Shown one piece after another: positions 31,988-40,716 of a stretch of DNA of 48,365 nucleotides. Below the pieces are notes generated by a model that saw only the letters and a program-made list of their open reading frames with translations, did not search any database and was not told the DNA's origin. This DNA comes from Streptomyces hilarionis (lineage in GTDB: Bacteria; Actinomycetota; Actinomycetes; Streptomycetales; Streptomycetaceae). Numbering within the stretch: position 1 is the first letter of the stretch; the number at the start of each line of letters is the position of its first letter. Location of the stretch: positions 1-48,365 of the forward strand of contig NZ_JAHHIT010000078.1 of the NCBI RefSeq assembly GCF_024539675.1, read 5' to 3'. A program made the translations under genes and the position numbers.

Positions 31988-34549
31988 TTACCAAGATTCG
32001 ACCGTCGGTGTGCCATCCGGCTCGAGCCCGTACGGCCAAGGGTCATCAAACCCTTCACGGCTTGCTCTCTCCTTCGAGAGCGCACGTACGGCACCTGCGT
32101 CCCCGGCATTAGCAGCCTGTAGCGCAATCTCGACCGCACCAGCGTGATCGCCCGTATCCTCTTTGAGCTCACTGAGTCGACACAGGGCATACGTATTTCC
32201 TGCCTCGATCGCCCGCCAATAAAGAGACTCAGCCTCTTTAAGATCTCCGGCCTTTTTCATCAAGTTGGCGAGGAGTGCTAGCGGAGCATCATTGCCCGAC
32301 CCGATGAGCGCTCGATAAAGGGCTTCCGCTTCCTTTACTTTACCGTCCTTCTCTCGATTGTTCGCAAGCTCGATTAAGGCGTACGTATTCCCATCCCGTC
32401 CGGCACGCTCCAGCATCTTTTCAGCTTGATCATTATCTTCTGAAGCAAACAACAAGTAGTGGCACATAGTTCCATAAGTGTCACCATTGCGGCTGGCGTC
32501 TGCCACGGCATTAATAAATCCCCTAAGATCCCCTGTATCTCCCTTCTCTTCGATTTCAACAATTGGATTCGCTACTCTTTTCCCCGAGCCCCACGGCCTC
32601 ATAGATGAGTACTGCACTCCCGTCACTCTGTCCATCCTCCCTATGGTTGCGCGTGCCCCTTGGCGCACCATCAGAAGAATTGAGCGAGTGAATAGAGAGA
32701 TGGCTTCGACCTGGTCTCCACCTCTGTCGGACACGAGGCGGCCCAGGGAGCCCAGCGCTTCGGTATGCCCTAAATCTAGAGCTTGCCGGTACAACCTCTC
32801 CGCTTTTTCCGTATCCCCCAAATTCTCGTAAATCTCGGCGAGACGATAAGTGGCCTCCCCGTCGCCGGCTTCAGAAGCCTTCCGGTACCACTCTTCGGCC
32901 TCATCTTTGTCACCGGCGTCTTCACGGAGATATCCCACACTATTCATGGCGCGAGCATTTCCCATTTCGGCTGACCGTCGATATAGGGACTCGGCCAATT
33001 CGGGATGCTCTTCCATCCACATATCCGCTAGCTCAATCAGCGCAGAGGCATCCCCGTGTTCCTCAACCCGTCTAGTTAGGCGATGAGCCCAGTAAAGTCG
33101 GTGCCGATCGTGAGCAGCGCTGGCCAGATTTGCGAGCTCTACGGAATCCGTAAGGTACTCATCAGCCGCCTCCCAGAACGAAGCCGGCGGGCAGTATTGG
33201 TTACGCTCAAGTCGCCCCAGTTGTTCGAGCGAGTCAGCCAGGCGGTATTTACTGGACGCGATATTGTCTATCTGGTGCAGTTGATGCCGATAAGCCGCGC
33301 CGCGAATACGAACGGGCACCAGGGGCGCCAAGTTCCCATGCACTGGCCTATTGGATTCACAAAAGGCTTCGTAAAGCCAATTATCCCCAAGGGTCAAGTA
33401 TTCGGGATCTGTGAGATAGTCCTCCGCCGCACGAGCAAGAAAATTTCCCGCTATGTGACTCCCGACACCGAATCGACGTCCGTCCATGGCGGCCTGAATC
33501 AACGCTCTCACGGCAGGGGCGGACATTCTGTATCGCTCAGACAAGGCTGGAGATCCTGCGAGATACTGAGTCAGGCGTCCATCTTGCGCTTGATTCAATG
33601 CTTGAGCCAGTTGCGGGTCGCCTGCGCTTGCCATGATCCGGGCATCTCTGATTGCGACTGTGTCAAAATTATCGGGAACTGAGATCAAGCGGCCCGCCAA
33701 AAGTTCACGCGTTTGCGGGTATGGATCCGGCTTTCCCGATGCGGGAAGAGTCGTGTATTCAGTCGCGTAGTTATTCCACAAAGTACCCAAAATCAGGATC
33801 GGGCTAGCCCTTCGGTTAAGCAGGAGAGATCGAAGGGCAGCCGCAATGTGCTCTCCCACCCCTTGGCCTGCACCAATGTAATGCTGAGTTTCGTTTAGCC
33901 ATACCACGATGCGCGGCCCCACACTCTTGAGATCGTTCAAGGCGGCCTCAGCTCGTGTGGGATCGAATGGGTGCCAGAGGCGCCATCCCTGAGACGCTAG
34001 TGGTTGAATTGCCTCCCAACATGCGCGGGTCTTCCCTGTCGAGGACGGACCGACCAGCACGACCATCCCGCTTTGCCCGTCGGCTGCCGCCTTAACAAGA
34101 GCCTTTAGCTCTCCATCGTGGTTACGACGTACATAGCCGGGAAGCCGACGAGCCTGCATGCTCTTCGGTTCACTCAAAGCAGGTGCGACGTCAATGGCCG
34201 GATGAACTTCAAGGTCATGGGGGTCAAACTCAGCGATTGGCCGACCAATGCCCGCCTCTAAGGAGATCCCGTTCTCCTCTGAGAACCTGTGTTGAACACC
34301 AGCAGCGGTCGTCCGAAGCTTCAGGAGAGCCTCCACATCGAGGTGGAGTGCTCGGGCAAGCGCGCCAACGGTTCGGGCGGAGGGAGCAGGGGCGGACCTG
34401 TTGAACGCTTCACTGACAGCAGTTCGTCCCAACTTCGAGCGCCGTGCAAGGGCAGTCTTCGTTATGCCCAACTCTGCCAGGCCGTACTCCAGACGAGCAC
34501 GTAGTTCAGCCAGAGCCGCCGCAGGCGACGAGTCATCCTCCATGGCCAT
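31988..34549 (-). CDS. HTH / P-loop NTPase / Sel1-repeat protein (NLR-like architecture)
   Basis: 853 residues in three parts. Residues about 15-75 are an XRE-type helix-turn-helix (GLAELGITKTALARRSKLGRTAVSEAF). Residues about 140-330 hold a P-loop, VLVGPSSTGKTRACWEA (Walker A GPSSTGKT), and a Walker-B-like RIVVWLNETQHYI. From about 480 to the end run Sel1/TPR repeats such as AESLYRRSAEMGNARAMNSVGYLREDAGD and AERLYRQALDLGHTEALGSLGRL. An NTPase switch with a repeat sensor is the plan of STAND/NLR proteins; here the effector slot holds a DNA-binding domain. The DNA is A+T-richer than the surroundings, indicating recent acquisition by AICE2. Confidence 0.82.
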   Translation of the reverse strand: MAMEDDSSPAAALAELRARLEYGLAELGITKTALARRSKLGRTAVSEAFNRSAPAPSARTVGALARALHLDVEALLKLRTTAAGVQHRFSEENGISLEAGIGRPIAEFDPHDLEVHPAIDVAPALSEPKSMQARRLPGYVRRNHDGELKALVKAAADGQSGMVVLVGPSSTGKTRACWEAIQPLASQGWRLWHPFDPTRAEAALNDLKSVGPRIVVWLNETQHYIGAGQGVGEHIAAALRSLLLNRRASPILILGTLWNNYATEYTTLPASGKPDPYPQTRELLAGRLISVPDNFDTVAIRDARIMASAGDPQLAQALNQAQDGRLTQYLAGSPALSERYRMSAPAVRALIQAAMDGRRFGVGSHIAGNFLARAAEDYLTDPEYLTLGDNWLYEAFCESNRPVHGNLAPLVPVRIRGAAYRHQLHQIDNIASSKYRLADSLEQLGRLERNQYCPPASFWEAADEYLTDSVELANLASAAHDRHRLYWAHRLTRRVEEHGDASALIELADMWMEEHPELAESLYRRSAEMGNARAMNSVGYLREDAGDKDEAEEWYRKASEAGDGEATYRLAEIYENLGDTEKAERLYRQALDLGHTEALGSLGRLVSDRGGDQVEAISLFTRSILLMVRQGARATIGRMDRVTGVQYSSMRPWGSGKRVANPIVEIEEKGDTGDLRGFINAVADASRNGDTYGTMCHYLLFASEDNDQAEKMLERAGRDGNTYALIELANNREKDGKVKEAEALYRALIGSGNDAPLALLANLMKKAGDLKEAESLYWRAIEAGNTYALCRLSELKEDTGDHAGAVEIALQAANAGDAGAVRALSKERASREGFDDPWPYGLEPDGTPTVESW

Positions 34550-34671
34550 GCCATCTCCCGTGGTCGTTCGCTCCTGTTCGTCTTCGACCAGTTCTACCGT
34601 CGCGGACCACGACGAACAGCAACTTGAGGAGATTGAGCGGCACAGGTTGACGCACCGATAGGAGACCGATC

Positions 34672-34875
34672 GTGTCTTACCACTCTGCTGTTGTTGTTCT
34701 GGGCTGCGCCGTGGCCGTATTGCTCGCTGTGCTTGTCGCGATTGCTACCGCAGTCTTCGCACTCCGAGATCGCGCCACTTACCCCGCAGCTTGCTCGAGA
34801 GCAGCCGCAGCATTCGGAACGGCCCTGACACTGGCTTGCAGTGTCACTACGGCGCTGGTGGCAGTCACACGCTGA
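34672..34875 (+). CDS. Small two-pass membrane protein
   Basis: 67 residues from GTG 34672, with AGGAG at about 8-nt spacing. Two hydrophobic segments (AVVVLGCAVAVLLAVLVAIATAVFAL and AAAAFGTALTLACSVTTALVAV) flank a short polar loop. Divergent from the HTH/P-loop gene across a 122-nt gap. It resembles small hydrophobic proteins found at the ends of streptomycete elements, with no known function; a holin-like or toxin-like role is possible but unsupported. Confidence 0.55.
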   Translation: MSYHSAVVVLGCAVAVLLAVLVAIATAVFALRDRATYPAACSRAAAAFGTALTLACSVTTALVAVTR

Positions 34876-34931
34876 TCATGGGTCTCCAGCCCGCCGGAGC
34901 CCTTCCGACTGACTCGGCTGAACCCGCCGCC

Positions 34932-34951
34932 GTGCCAGATGCGTGCCAGGT
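34932..34951. other. AICE2 right integrase arm-type repeats
   Basis: GTGCCAGAT (34932-34940) and GTGCCAGGT (34943-34951), 11 bp apart, match the left pair at 18885-18905. The rest of 34876-35054 has no gene. Confidence 0.6.
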
Positions 34952-35054
34952 AGTGCGGGGAACCACGGGGAACAGCAGTCACCCACCCAGCAGCCCGTAG
35001 GTCAAGACACCGCTTCTCAGCAGGTCAACAAGCCTGCCGGCCGCGCAGAACCCA

Positions 35055-35101
35055 AGCTTCCCAAGCTGAGAGCGCGAGTTCGATTCTCGTCACCCGCTCC
35101 A
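35055..35101. other. AICE2 right attachment site
   Basis: Exact 47-bp copy of the tRNA-Gly 3' part at 18778-18824, ending in CCA. The 5' half of the tRNA is absent here, so this is not a functional tRNA gene. Confidence 0.93.
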
Positions 35102-35197
35102 TGGAGAAGGCCCAGCTCGGTGAGAGCCGGGCCTTTTTGCTGTGCGCTGCGATCACTCGCCGCGTGCCGGATTCGCGCCAGAAGGCTTGTCCGGAGC
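35102..35197 (-). pseudogene. Relic of a related integrase 3' end
   Basis: The DNA after the right att site resembles the DNA after the left one: the same terminator hairpin (35107-35139) and then, on the minus strand at 35153-35197, APDKPSGANPARGE and a stop, versus APDKQSGTNLARGE at the end of the AICE2 integrase. The arm-like GTGCC-GGATTC repeat is also present but mutated. Similarity stops near 35200. This is best read as the left end of an earlier element that used the same tRNA and has since been deleted. Confidence 0.75.
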
Positions 35198-35452
35198 TCC
35201 GGGGGAGACGGCTTGTGGCGTACCTGGCCGTGACGCCTGCCGGCGCCCTGGCCCGCGGCGAACCGCGGTGACCGGGCCACGTTTTGCGGGTGCTGCCGTA
35301 GCTCGGGATCAGTGTGCGGGCCGGTGACCGGAGGGGGCGCGAGAACGGCGGATCGGGCCGGAAGCGGTTCGCCAGGGCGGCGAGGTGGATCGTCCGGCGG
35401 GTGATCTCGGCCTCGCTCGTGCGTGCCCCGGCGCTCGGACCGTCGGACGCCC
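35198..35452. other. Non-coding stretch between the relic and the CHAT-partner gene
   Basis: 255 nt, GC-rich, with no convincing gene and no third copy of the att sequence. Confidence 0.5.
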
Positions 35453-36178
35453 TCAGGTGGTGCTCGTGTCGGGGTTCGGGGAGCCGGTGGGGGCGCGGAG
35501 GTCGATGGTGCGTAGGGCGGCGGGGAGGTCTGCCCGGTAGGAGATGAGGCCGAAGCGGCGGTGTTTGATCGTGGCGGCGACCGTCACGTGGGCCTGCACG
35601 GGTGTGCCGGCGGTGGCCTTGACGATCACGGTGAAGGTCTCGTCGCCGATCAGGGGGTGCCGGCTCGTCGCCTGGACGCGCCACTCCGGGTCGCTGTCCC
35701 GTTCGCCCATTCCGACGACGAAGAGTTCCTCCCGGCCCTGGCCGGGCGTGACTTCGAGCGTGGACTCGACGATGGCCAGCTTGGCGGTGAGGGCGACGGT
35801 GGTGGCCCGCTCCACCGGGTGGGACCGCTTCCTGGGGGAGATCGACCAGGCGATGGGCTGCCGGTCCGCGGGTTCGTCCGGGGACTTCAGCAGGATCCCG
35901 ACGGCGGCGTCGGCGAAGGGGTCGCCGTTGGCCGGCGGGCGGAAGGCGCACGTGAGACTGAGGAGGAGGTAGTCGCTGTGCGCCGCCTCCGCGGTGAGGA
36001 AGCCGAGCCACTCCGCGTCGCCCGCGGCCGCCTCCTGCGGCGTGAGCGGGTGGACGACGGCGGTGCTGAGCGACACCCGCCCCGCGACCCGCTGCTGCGG
36101 GGCGGGCGACTGGAGGCGGGGCACCTCCATCAGGTCGATCTCGTGGAACGGGGTCGGGGGCAGGTCCATGTGGCTCAC
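35453..36178 (-). CDS. Unknown protein encoded with the CHAT protease
   Basis: 241 residues. ATG 36178 overlaps the stop of the CHAT gene (ATGA), so the two are translationally coupled. The composition is that of a soluble beta-rich protein (AQAHVTVAATIKHRRFGLISYRADLPA, ATTVALTAKLAIVESTLEVTPG). I see no catalytic motif, signal peptide or membrane segment. A tightly coupled partner of a CHAT protease could be its substrate, inhibitor or activation factor; nothing in the sequence decides between these. Confidence 0.7.
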   Translation of the reverse strand: MSHMDLPPTPFHEIDLMEVPRLQSPAPQQRVAGRVSLSTAVVHPLTPQEAAAGDAEWLGFLTAEAAHSDYLLLSLTCAFRPPANGDPFADAAVGILLKSPDEPADRQPIAWSISPRKRSHPVERATTVALTAKLAIVESTLEVTPGQGREELFVVGMGERDSDPEWRVQATSRHPLIGDETFTVIVKATAGTPVQAHVTVAATIKHRRFGLISYRADLPAALRTIDLRAPTGSPNPDTSTT

Positions 36179-39100
36179 GATTCACTCCGTGGTTCATCCG
36201 GGTGGCGCCAGTCGCCGATGAAGCAGAACGCGCCCCAGTCCCGGTACGCCGGACGACGGTGGCGCACGGCCGTCTGCGCGGCCCGGAACGCCGCCCGCCG
36301 GTCGGATGTCCGCGCGAGGTGCTCGTAGAGCGTCCCGAAGAACTCCGTGGCGACCTCGGGGTGGACCGGCCACAGGCAGCCGATGACGGCCGAGGCGCCG
36401 GCGGCGAGGAACGCGGCGGGCAGACCGCGCAGGTTGTCGTTGACGTCGAACCGGCCGAGGGCGGACTCGCAGGAACTCATCGTCACGAGTTCGACGCCCC
36501 GCAGGTCGGCCCGGAGGATGTCGTGGGCGAAGACGCGGCCGTCGTTGTCCGCGTCGGGCGACAGGAACAGGCACTGGTACCAGGGCGCCCACTCGTTGTG
36601 CGCGCCGTGCGCGGCGACGTGGACGTAGCGGGCGTCGGCGAGGGCGCCGAGCAGTCGTCGCGGCGTCGCCCCCGCTCCCAGCACCGCGTGTCCGCCCATC
36701 GCCGCGGCGACGCGGGCGGTGTGCGTCTCGAGGGCCTCCTGCCCGGGGAGGCCGTGGCGGGCGCCGCCGGCCGCGGACGCGAAGGCCACGAGCCCGCCGC
36801 GGGACGGGCCGGAGCGGCCGGGCGCCCGGGTGCGCAGGAAGCCGAGGCTCGGCACCTGGGTCACGGTCCAGTCCTCGGCGAGGGGACGGCCGTCGACCTC
36901 CAGCAGGTGGTAAGGGAGGTAGTGCAGCGGGCCGTTGGGCCAGATGCACAGGTGCCGCCTGCCCCGGGCCCGCCAGCCCTCCAGCGCGGCGGCGAAGGCC
37001 GCGAGGTAGGGGGCGCTGTCGTCCCTGAGCCGGCTCTGCGCGGCGCGGCTGACCGGCCGGTGCAGCGGGTCCGCGACGACGGCCTGTCGTAGGGCGGCGA
37101 CGTGCAGGGCCACCGGGTGCAGCGAGAGCGAGTGCCCGGCGCGTGTCAGGCGGATGAGCCCCGCTTCGAAGTCGGGCAGGAGCACGGTGTGGTGTTCCAT
37201 GCCGTCGCGGGTCACCGCCAGGCCGGACAGCGACGTCACCGGCGCCTGGGCGCCGTCCCGTCGGGCGTGGCCGAGATACAGCGAGAGCAGCACCGTGTCC
37301 TCGGTCAGGGACGCCCGCACCTCGTCGGGGAACATCATCGGCATGCGGTCGGTGCGGCCGGAGGCGAGGAGTTCCTGGCTGATCCACCGGTCCGCGGCGC
37401 GCTGCATGTTGCGGTGCTCGGTCTCCGCGTCGCCGCCGGGCTCGGACTCGCCCGTGCCGACGTAGAAGAGCATCGCGTCGTCGGGGCCCGGCAGTTCGGG
37501 CCGGCCGAGCGGCTCCGGCAGCCGGGACTCGTCCGCTCCGACCCGCGCCAGGAACCGCGACAGCCGGGCGGAGGGCGTGAACGGGCCGGGCCGTCCGGTG
37601 ATGAGCGTGAGGTCCATTCCCTTGGCCGCCTGGTGGATCGCCAGCATCAGGCCGTACGAGACGGTCGCGCTGCCGCTCAGTCGGACGGCCAACTGCTGGT
37701 AGAGATCGCGGAGTTTCCAGCCGACGACTTCGTCGACTCCGCCGCGCAGCCACACGGCGGCGGGGATCAGCGCCGCCACGGCCGCGTCGACGCTGTCCTC
37801 GTCGGCGTCCCGCACACCGCGCAGTGCGGCGTCGAGGCTGTTCAGCGCCATGTCCGTCTGGCCGCACCCGGCGTAGGCGGCGACCGCGTCGGCGAAGTGC
37901 CGTGCGGCGAGGGCGTGTCGGCCCGTGTCCGACGCGCGCTGTCCCATGTCGGTGGCGAGCCTGCCGTCGAGGTAGTCGAGCGCCGGGCGGTGCCGGTCGC
38001 AGAACCGCGGGGCGGCCTGCCGCGCTTCCGCGACGAGGGCGCGGCCGAGGTGTGCGTCGTCCTGTCCCCGGACGTGCGCCGCGAGGTGGACGAGGGTCGC
38101 CGCGCGCTGCTCGGCGGTCCAGCTCTCCCGTTCGGCGACGGCGCGGATCTCCGCGGCGGCCTCCTCGGGCCGCAACGGGCCCGGGGAGCAGCGCAGGCGG
38201 TTGTCCGCGAGGCAGTGCACCTCGCTGGCCCAGCGGCGCCGGCGGTAGGAGTCGGCGGGCAGGTCCGGCAGTTCGCGGTCGGCGGCCTCGATCAGCCGGA
38301 ACTCCAGATCGGGCCTGCGGGCCTCCTCGGCGAGGGCGAGCGCCTCGGTGAAGACCCCTGCGGCGTCCCGCATCCCCTGCCGGGCGAGGACGGCGGACAG
38401 CGGCAGGGGCAGCACGTCCCGGACGTCGCCGGGCAGGGCCAGCTCGCCGAGGAGGCTCAGCACGCGCAGCAGGTACAGGCGGCCGAGGGGGTCCTCGACC
38501 GGGTCGAGCACGTCGAACGCCGCGCGGGCGACCGCCCGGATCTCCTCGTCGTGCGACTCCTGACGGAGTCCTGCCACCAGGGACAGGGCCTCGGCCAGCG
38601 CTTTGAGGGCCCGGCCTCGCGCGTGTCCCTGCGAGAGGTCGGCCGCCTCGCGCAGATAGCGGACCGCTTCCTCGCCGGCGACCAGAGGAGCGGGCATGTC
38701 CGCGGTCTCCGGTGGGACGGAGTCGTCGGGGTGGACGGCGCGCTGCCGGGCCCGGCGTTCGCGCCACAGGTCGTGGGCCGACTCGAAGGTCAGTCCCGAC
38801 ATGTTCCCCAGGTACGGACTCGTGCGGACCAGCCCCGCGGCGAACAGCGTCTCCGCGAGTTCGGCGACGTCCTGCGCGCGGTCGCCGGCGCGCAGGACGG
38901 CGATCTGTTCGTCCGCCACGGCGCAGACGCGGCGGTAGAGCAGCCCGTCGGCCGTCTCGATCAGCGCGAGCCGTCCCACCTCGACGTAGGCGTCGGCCGC
39001 CCACCACCAGGGCGTCCCCTGCCGGGCGGGCCAGCGGGCGCGGGCGGCCTCCAGCGTGAGGGTCAGCGCCGGGACCGCGACGGGCGCCTCGCCGGCGGCG

Positions 39101-40380
39101 ACGAGGCGGGAGGCGCCCAGCACGACGGAGACCACGGCGTCCTCCGAGAGCACGAAGGACGGGTCCTTCACCCGGCGTACGGCCTCGCCCTCGGTGATCA
39201 CCCGCGCGGCGAGGCGCCCGGCGAGGGTGAGGAGGGTGTGGGCCTGGCGTCGGACCTCCTCGCGACCGTCCGGACGGGACGCTCGGCCGTCCCCGACAGG
39301 AGCGTCCTCGGCCAGGGGGGCGTCGGCTGCCGAGGAGGCGTGGTCGGCCCGGGGAGCCCCGGCGGCCGCCCCGGCCTCCGTGTCCTCTCCCGCCTCTCCG
39401 GGCTCCCCCTGCTGCCCTGCCCTCCGGGCTCGGGACGTCCGCTCGAGGAGGAGCCTCATGACGCCGGCCAGGGCAGCCAGATACGCCTCACGCGGGGCGC
39501 CGTCCGTCAGGTCGACCGCCCGGCGCAGCCACCCCACCGCCTCGCGCAGCAGGGTCACGGCGTCGTCCTCGTCGCCGGCCGTCACGTCCTGCGCCTGCGC
39601 ACGGCGGCCGAGAGCCGTACCGAGCCGGCCGGCGGCGCGCGCGTACGCGGAGGCGTCCCCGGCGGCGTCCACGAGGGCGGTACGGCAGACGTCCTCGGCC
39701 CGCGCGAGAGACGCGGGGTCCCCCGTGACGTCGAAGCGTTGGACGAGGGCGTCGGCCAGGGACGTCGAGCGGCTCGCGCGCCGCACGGCGGAGTCCTCCG
39801 GGAGGGCGGCCACCCCGGCCAGGAGTTCCACCGCGGCATCGGCGTCGGCGGCCCGTTCCGCAGCGGGCCGGTCGGGAAGCGCCGCGCGGCGGCGGAGCGC
39901 GAGGCCGTGGAGGGTGTCCCGGTAGGCGTGGTCACCGCTGTCCGCGACGGTCCCGATCAGAGCGACGGCCCGGTCGAGTGCGGCGGCGTCACCCGTCTCC
40001 TCGGCGGTGACCACCAGATCCGCCGCGTGTTCCAGCGGGTCGTTCCACGGGGCGCGGCCCGTCTCGTCGGCGAACCGTTGCCACAGCTCACGGGGCACGC
40101 GCCGGTGATCGACCAGGTAGAGCAGCCGGAACACGCCGACGGCCGTCTCGTGGTCCCGGGCGGCGGGGGCGCCGTCGCCCTGCGCCAGGGCGCGGGCCCA
40201 GTGGAAGGCGGCGACGGTGTGAAGGACGTCGGGGTCGGTCTCCTCGGGGGCTCCGGCGACCGAGGCGAGGAGATCCGCCGCGAGGGCCAGGGCGTCGGGG
40301 TCGAGCACGCGCCGCGGGTCTCCCCCGTCACCGACGTCCCGGACGCGGGAGGCCAGCTCACCGAGCCGTGCGTCGTCCAC
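36175..40380 (-). CDS. CHAT-domain protease with long helical N-terminal region
   Basis: About 1,401 residues. The C-terminal 300 residues are a CHAT (caspase-like) domain: the catalytic His lies in YVHVAAHGAHNEW and the Cys in VELVTMSSCESALGRF, followed by RGLPAAFLAAGASAVIGCLWPV, which is conserved in the family. The rest (about 1,100 residues) is helical, Ala/Leu/Arg-rich and TPR-like (e.g. LAEALSLVAGL, DALVQRFDVTGDPASLARAEDVCRTAL). CHAT proteases act in prokaryotic conflict systems, often as effectors released by a sensor. GTG 40380 follows GGGGGGA at 4-5 nt; ATG 40416 is an alternative, and the longer frame to 40692 is low-complexity. Confidence 0.9.
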   Translation of the reverse strand: MDDARLGELASRVRDVGDGGDPRRVLDPDALALAADLLASVAGAPEETDPDVLHTVAAFHWARALAQGDGAPAARDHETAVGVFRLLYLVDHRRVPRELWQRFADETGRAPWNDPLEHAADLVVTAEETGDAAALDRAVALIGTVADSGDHAYRDTLHGLALRRRAALPDRPAAERAADADAAVELLAGVAALPEDSAVRRASRSTSLADALVQRFDVTGDPASLARAEDVCRTALVDAAGDASAYARAAGRLGTALGRRAQAQDVTAGDEDDAVTLLREAVGWLRRAVDLTDGAPREAYLAALAGVMRLLLERTSRARRAGQQGEPGEAGEDTEAGAAAGAPRADHASSAADAPLAEDAPVGDGRASRPDGREEVRRQAHTLLTLAGRLAARVITEGEAVRRVKDPSFVLSEDAVVSVVLGASRLVAAGEAPVAVPALTLTLEAARARWPARQGTPWWWAADAYVEVGRLALIETADGLLYRRVCAVADEQIAVLRAGDRAQDVAELAETLFAAGLVRTSPYLGNMSGLTFESAHDLWRERRARQRAVHPDDSVPPETADMPAPLVAGEEAVRYLREAADLSQGHARGRALKALAEALSLVAGLRQESHDEEIRAVARAAFDVLDPVEDPLGRLYLLRVLSLLGELALPGDVRDVLPLPLSAVLARQGMRDAAGVFTEALALAEEARRPDLEFRLIEAADRELPDLPADSYRRRRWASEVHCLADNRLRCSPGPLRPEEAAAEIRAVAERESWTAEQRAATLVHLAAHVRGQDDAHLGRALVAEARQAAPRFCDRHRPALDYLDGRLATDMGQRASDTGRHALAARHFADAVAAYAGCGQTDMALNSLDAALRGVRDADEDSVDAAVAALIPAAVWLRGGVDEVVGWKLRDLYQQLAVRLSGSATVSYGLMLAIHQAAKGMDLTLITGRPGPFTPSARLSRFLARVGADESRLPEPLGRPELPGPDDAMLFYVGTGESEPGGDAETEHRNMQRAADRWISQELLASGRTDRMPMMFPDEVRASLTEDTVLLSLYLGHARRDGAQAPVTSLSGLAVTRDGMEHHTVLLPDFEAGLIRLTRAGHSLSLHPVALHVAALRQAVVADPLHRPVSRAAQSRLRDDSAPYLAAFAAALEGWRARGRRHLCIWPNGPLHYLPYHLLEVDGRPLAEDWTVTQVPSLGFLRTRAPGRSGPSRGGLVAFASAAGGARHGLPGQEALETHTARVAAAMGGHAVLGAGATPRRLLGALADARYVHVAAHGAHNEWAPWYQCLFLSPDADNDGRVFAHDILRADLRGVELVTMSSCESALGRFDVNDNLRGLPAAFLAAGASAVIGCLWPVHPEVATEFFGTLYEHLARTSDRRAAFRAAQTAVRHRRPAYRDWGAFCFIGDWRHPDEPRSES

Positions 40381-40554
40381 GGATCCCCCCGTCCCGTCCC
40401 CCGTTGGAGCACCCATCGTAGTAAGTGGCCCACGAACGGGTCGAGTTCGAGGCCGTGTGCGGGGCACGGCGCGACCTTGCGGGGGAGGAGGGGGCGGGGG
40501 CGAGAGCACGCCGTCCGCTGGGGCGCGTGCCCGCCCGGCGGGCGGACGACGGGA

Positions 40555-40658
40555 GGCGCGCGAGGGCAGGCGCGCGAGGGCAGGCGGCCCCGGACCGGTC
40601 GGGTCCGGTCGGGGGCCAGCCGTGGTCCGGTCGGGTCCGGTCGGTCCGGTCGGGGGCC
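40555..40658. repeat. Short GC-rich direct repeats before the CHAT gene
   Basis: GGCGCGCGAGGGCAG occurs twice (40555-40583) and a GGTCCGGTCG-like unit recurs four to five times up to about 40658. The 40381-40716 gap has no convincing gene. Confidence 0.55.
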
Positions 40659-40716
40659 TTCCGTCCGGCGTCCCGGCGGCCGGCCGCCCCACCGCGTGCG
40701 GGCCCGCCGCGGCCGG

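Larger units (their letters stand above)
18825..35101. mobile_element. AICE2, integrative conjugative element in tRNA-Gly(CCC)
   Basis: About 16.3 kb bounded by the 47-bp att repeat. The order from the left end is int, xis, rep, two small membrane genes, two small spread-type genes, a DUF2637 protein, traB and an SCO3933-family gene, all leftward, the same plan as AICE1. The right half holds three-part cargo: GntR regulators with operator repeats, DUF1152/HEAT genes, an IS110 copy, and a large HTH/P-loop/Sel1 gene with A+T-richer DNA. All modules needed for excision, replication and transfer look intact, so the element may be mobile. Confidence 0.92.

Noticed and set aside
35055..35101. Second tRNA-Gly gene
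   Set aside because: Only the 3' part is present; the acceptor 5' strand and D-arm are missing. It is the right att site.
40555..40658. CRISPR-like array
   Set aside because: Units are about 10-15 bp, directly adjacent and without unique spacers; a simple GC-rich repeat. No CRISPR array was seen anywhere in the window.
40381..40692. Extension of the CHAT gene to 1,505 codons
   Set aside because: The added residues are low-complexity Pro/Arg/Gly from a repeat-rich gap; a better start with a ribosome-binding site lies at 40380.
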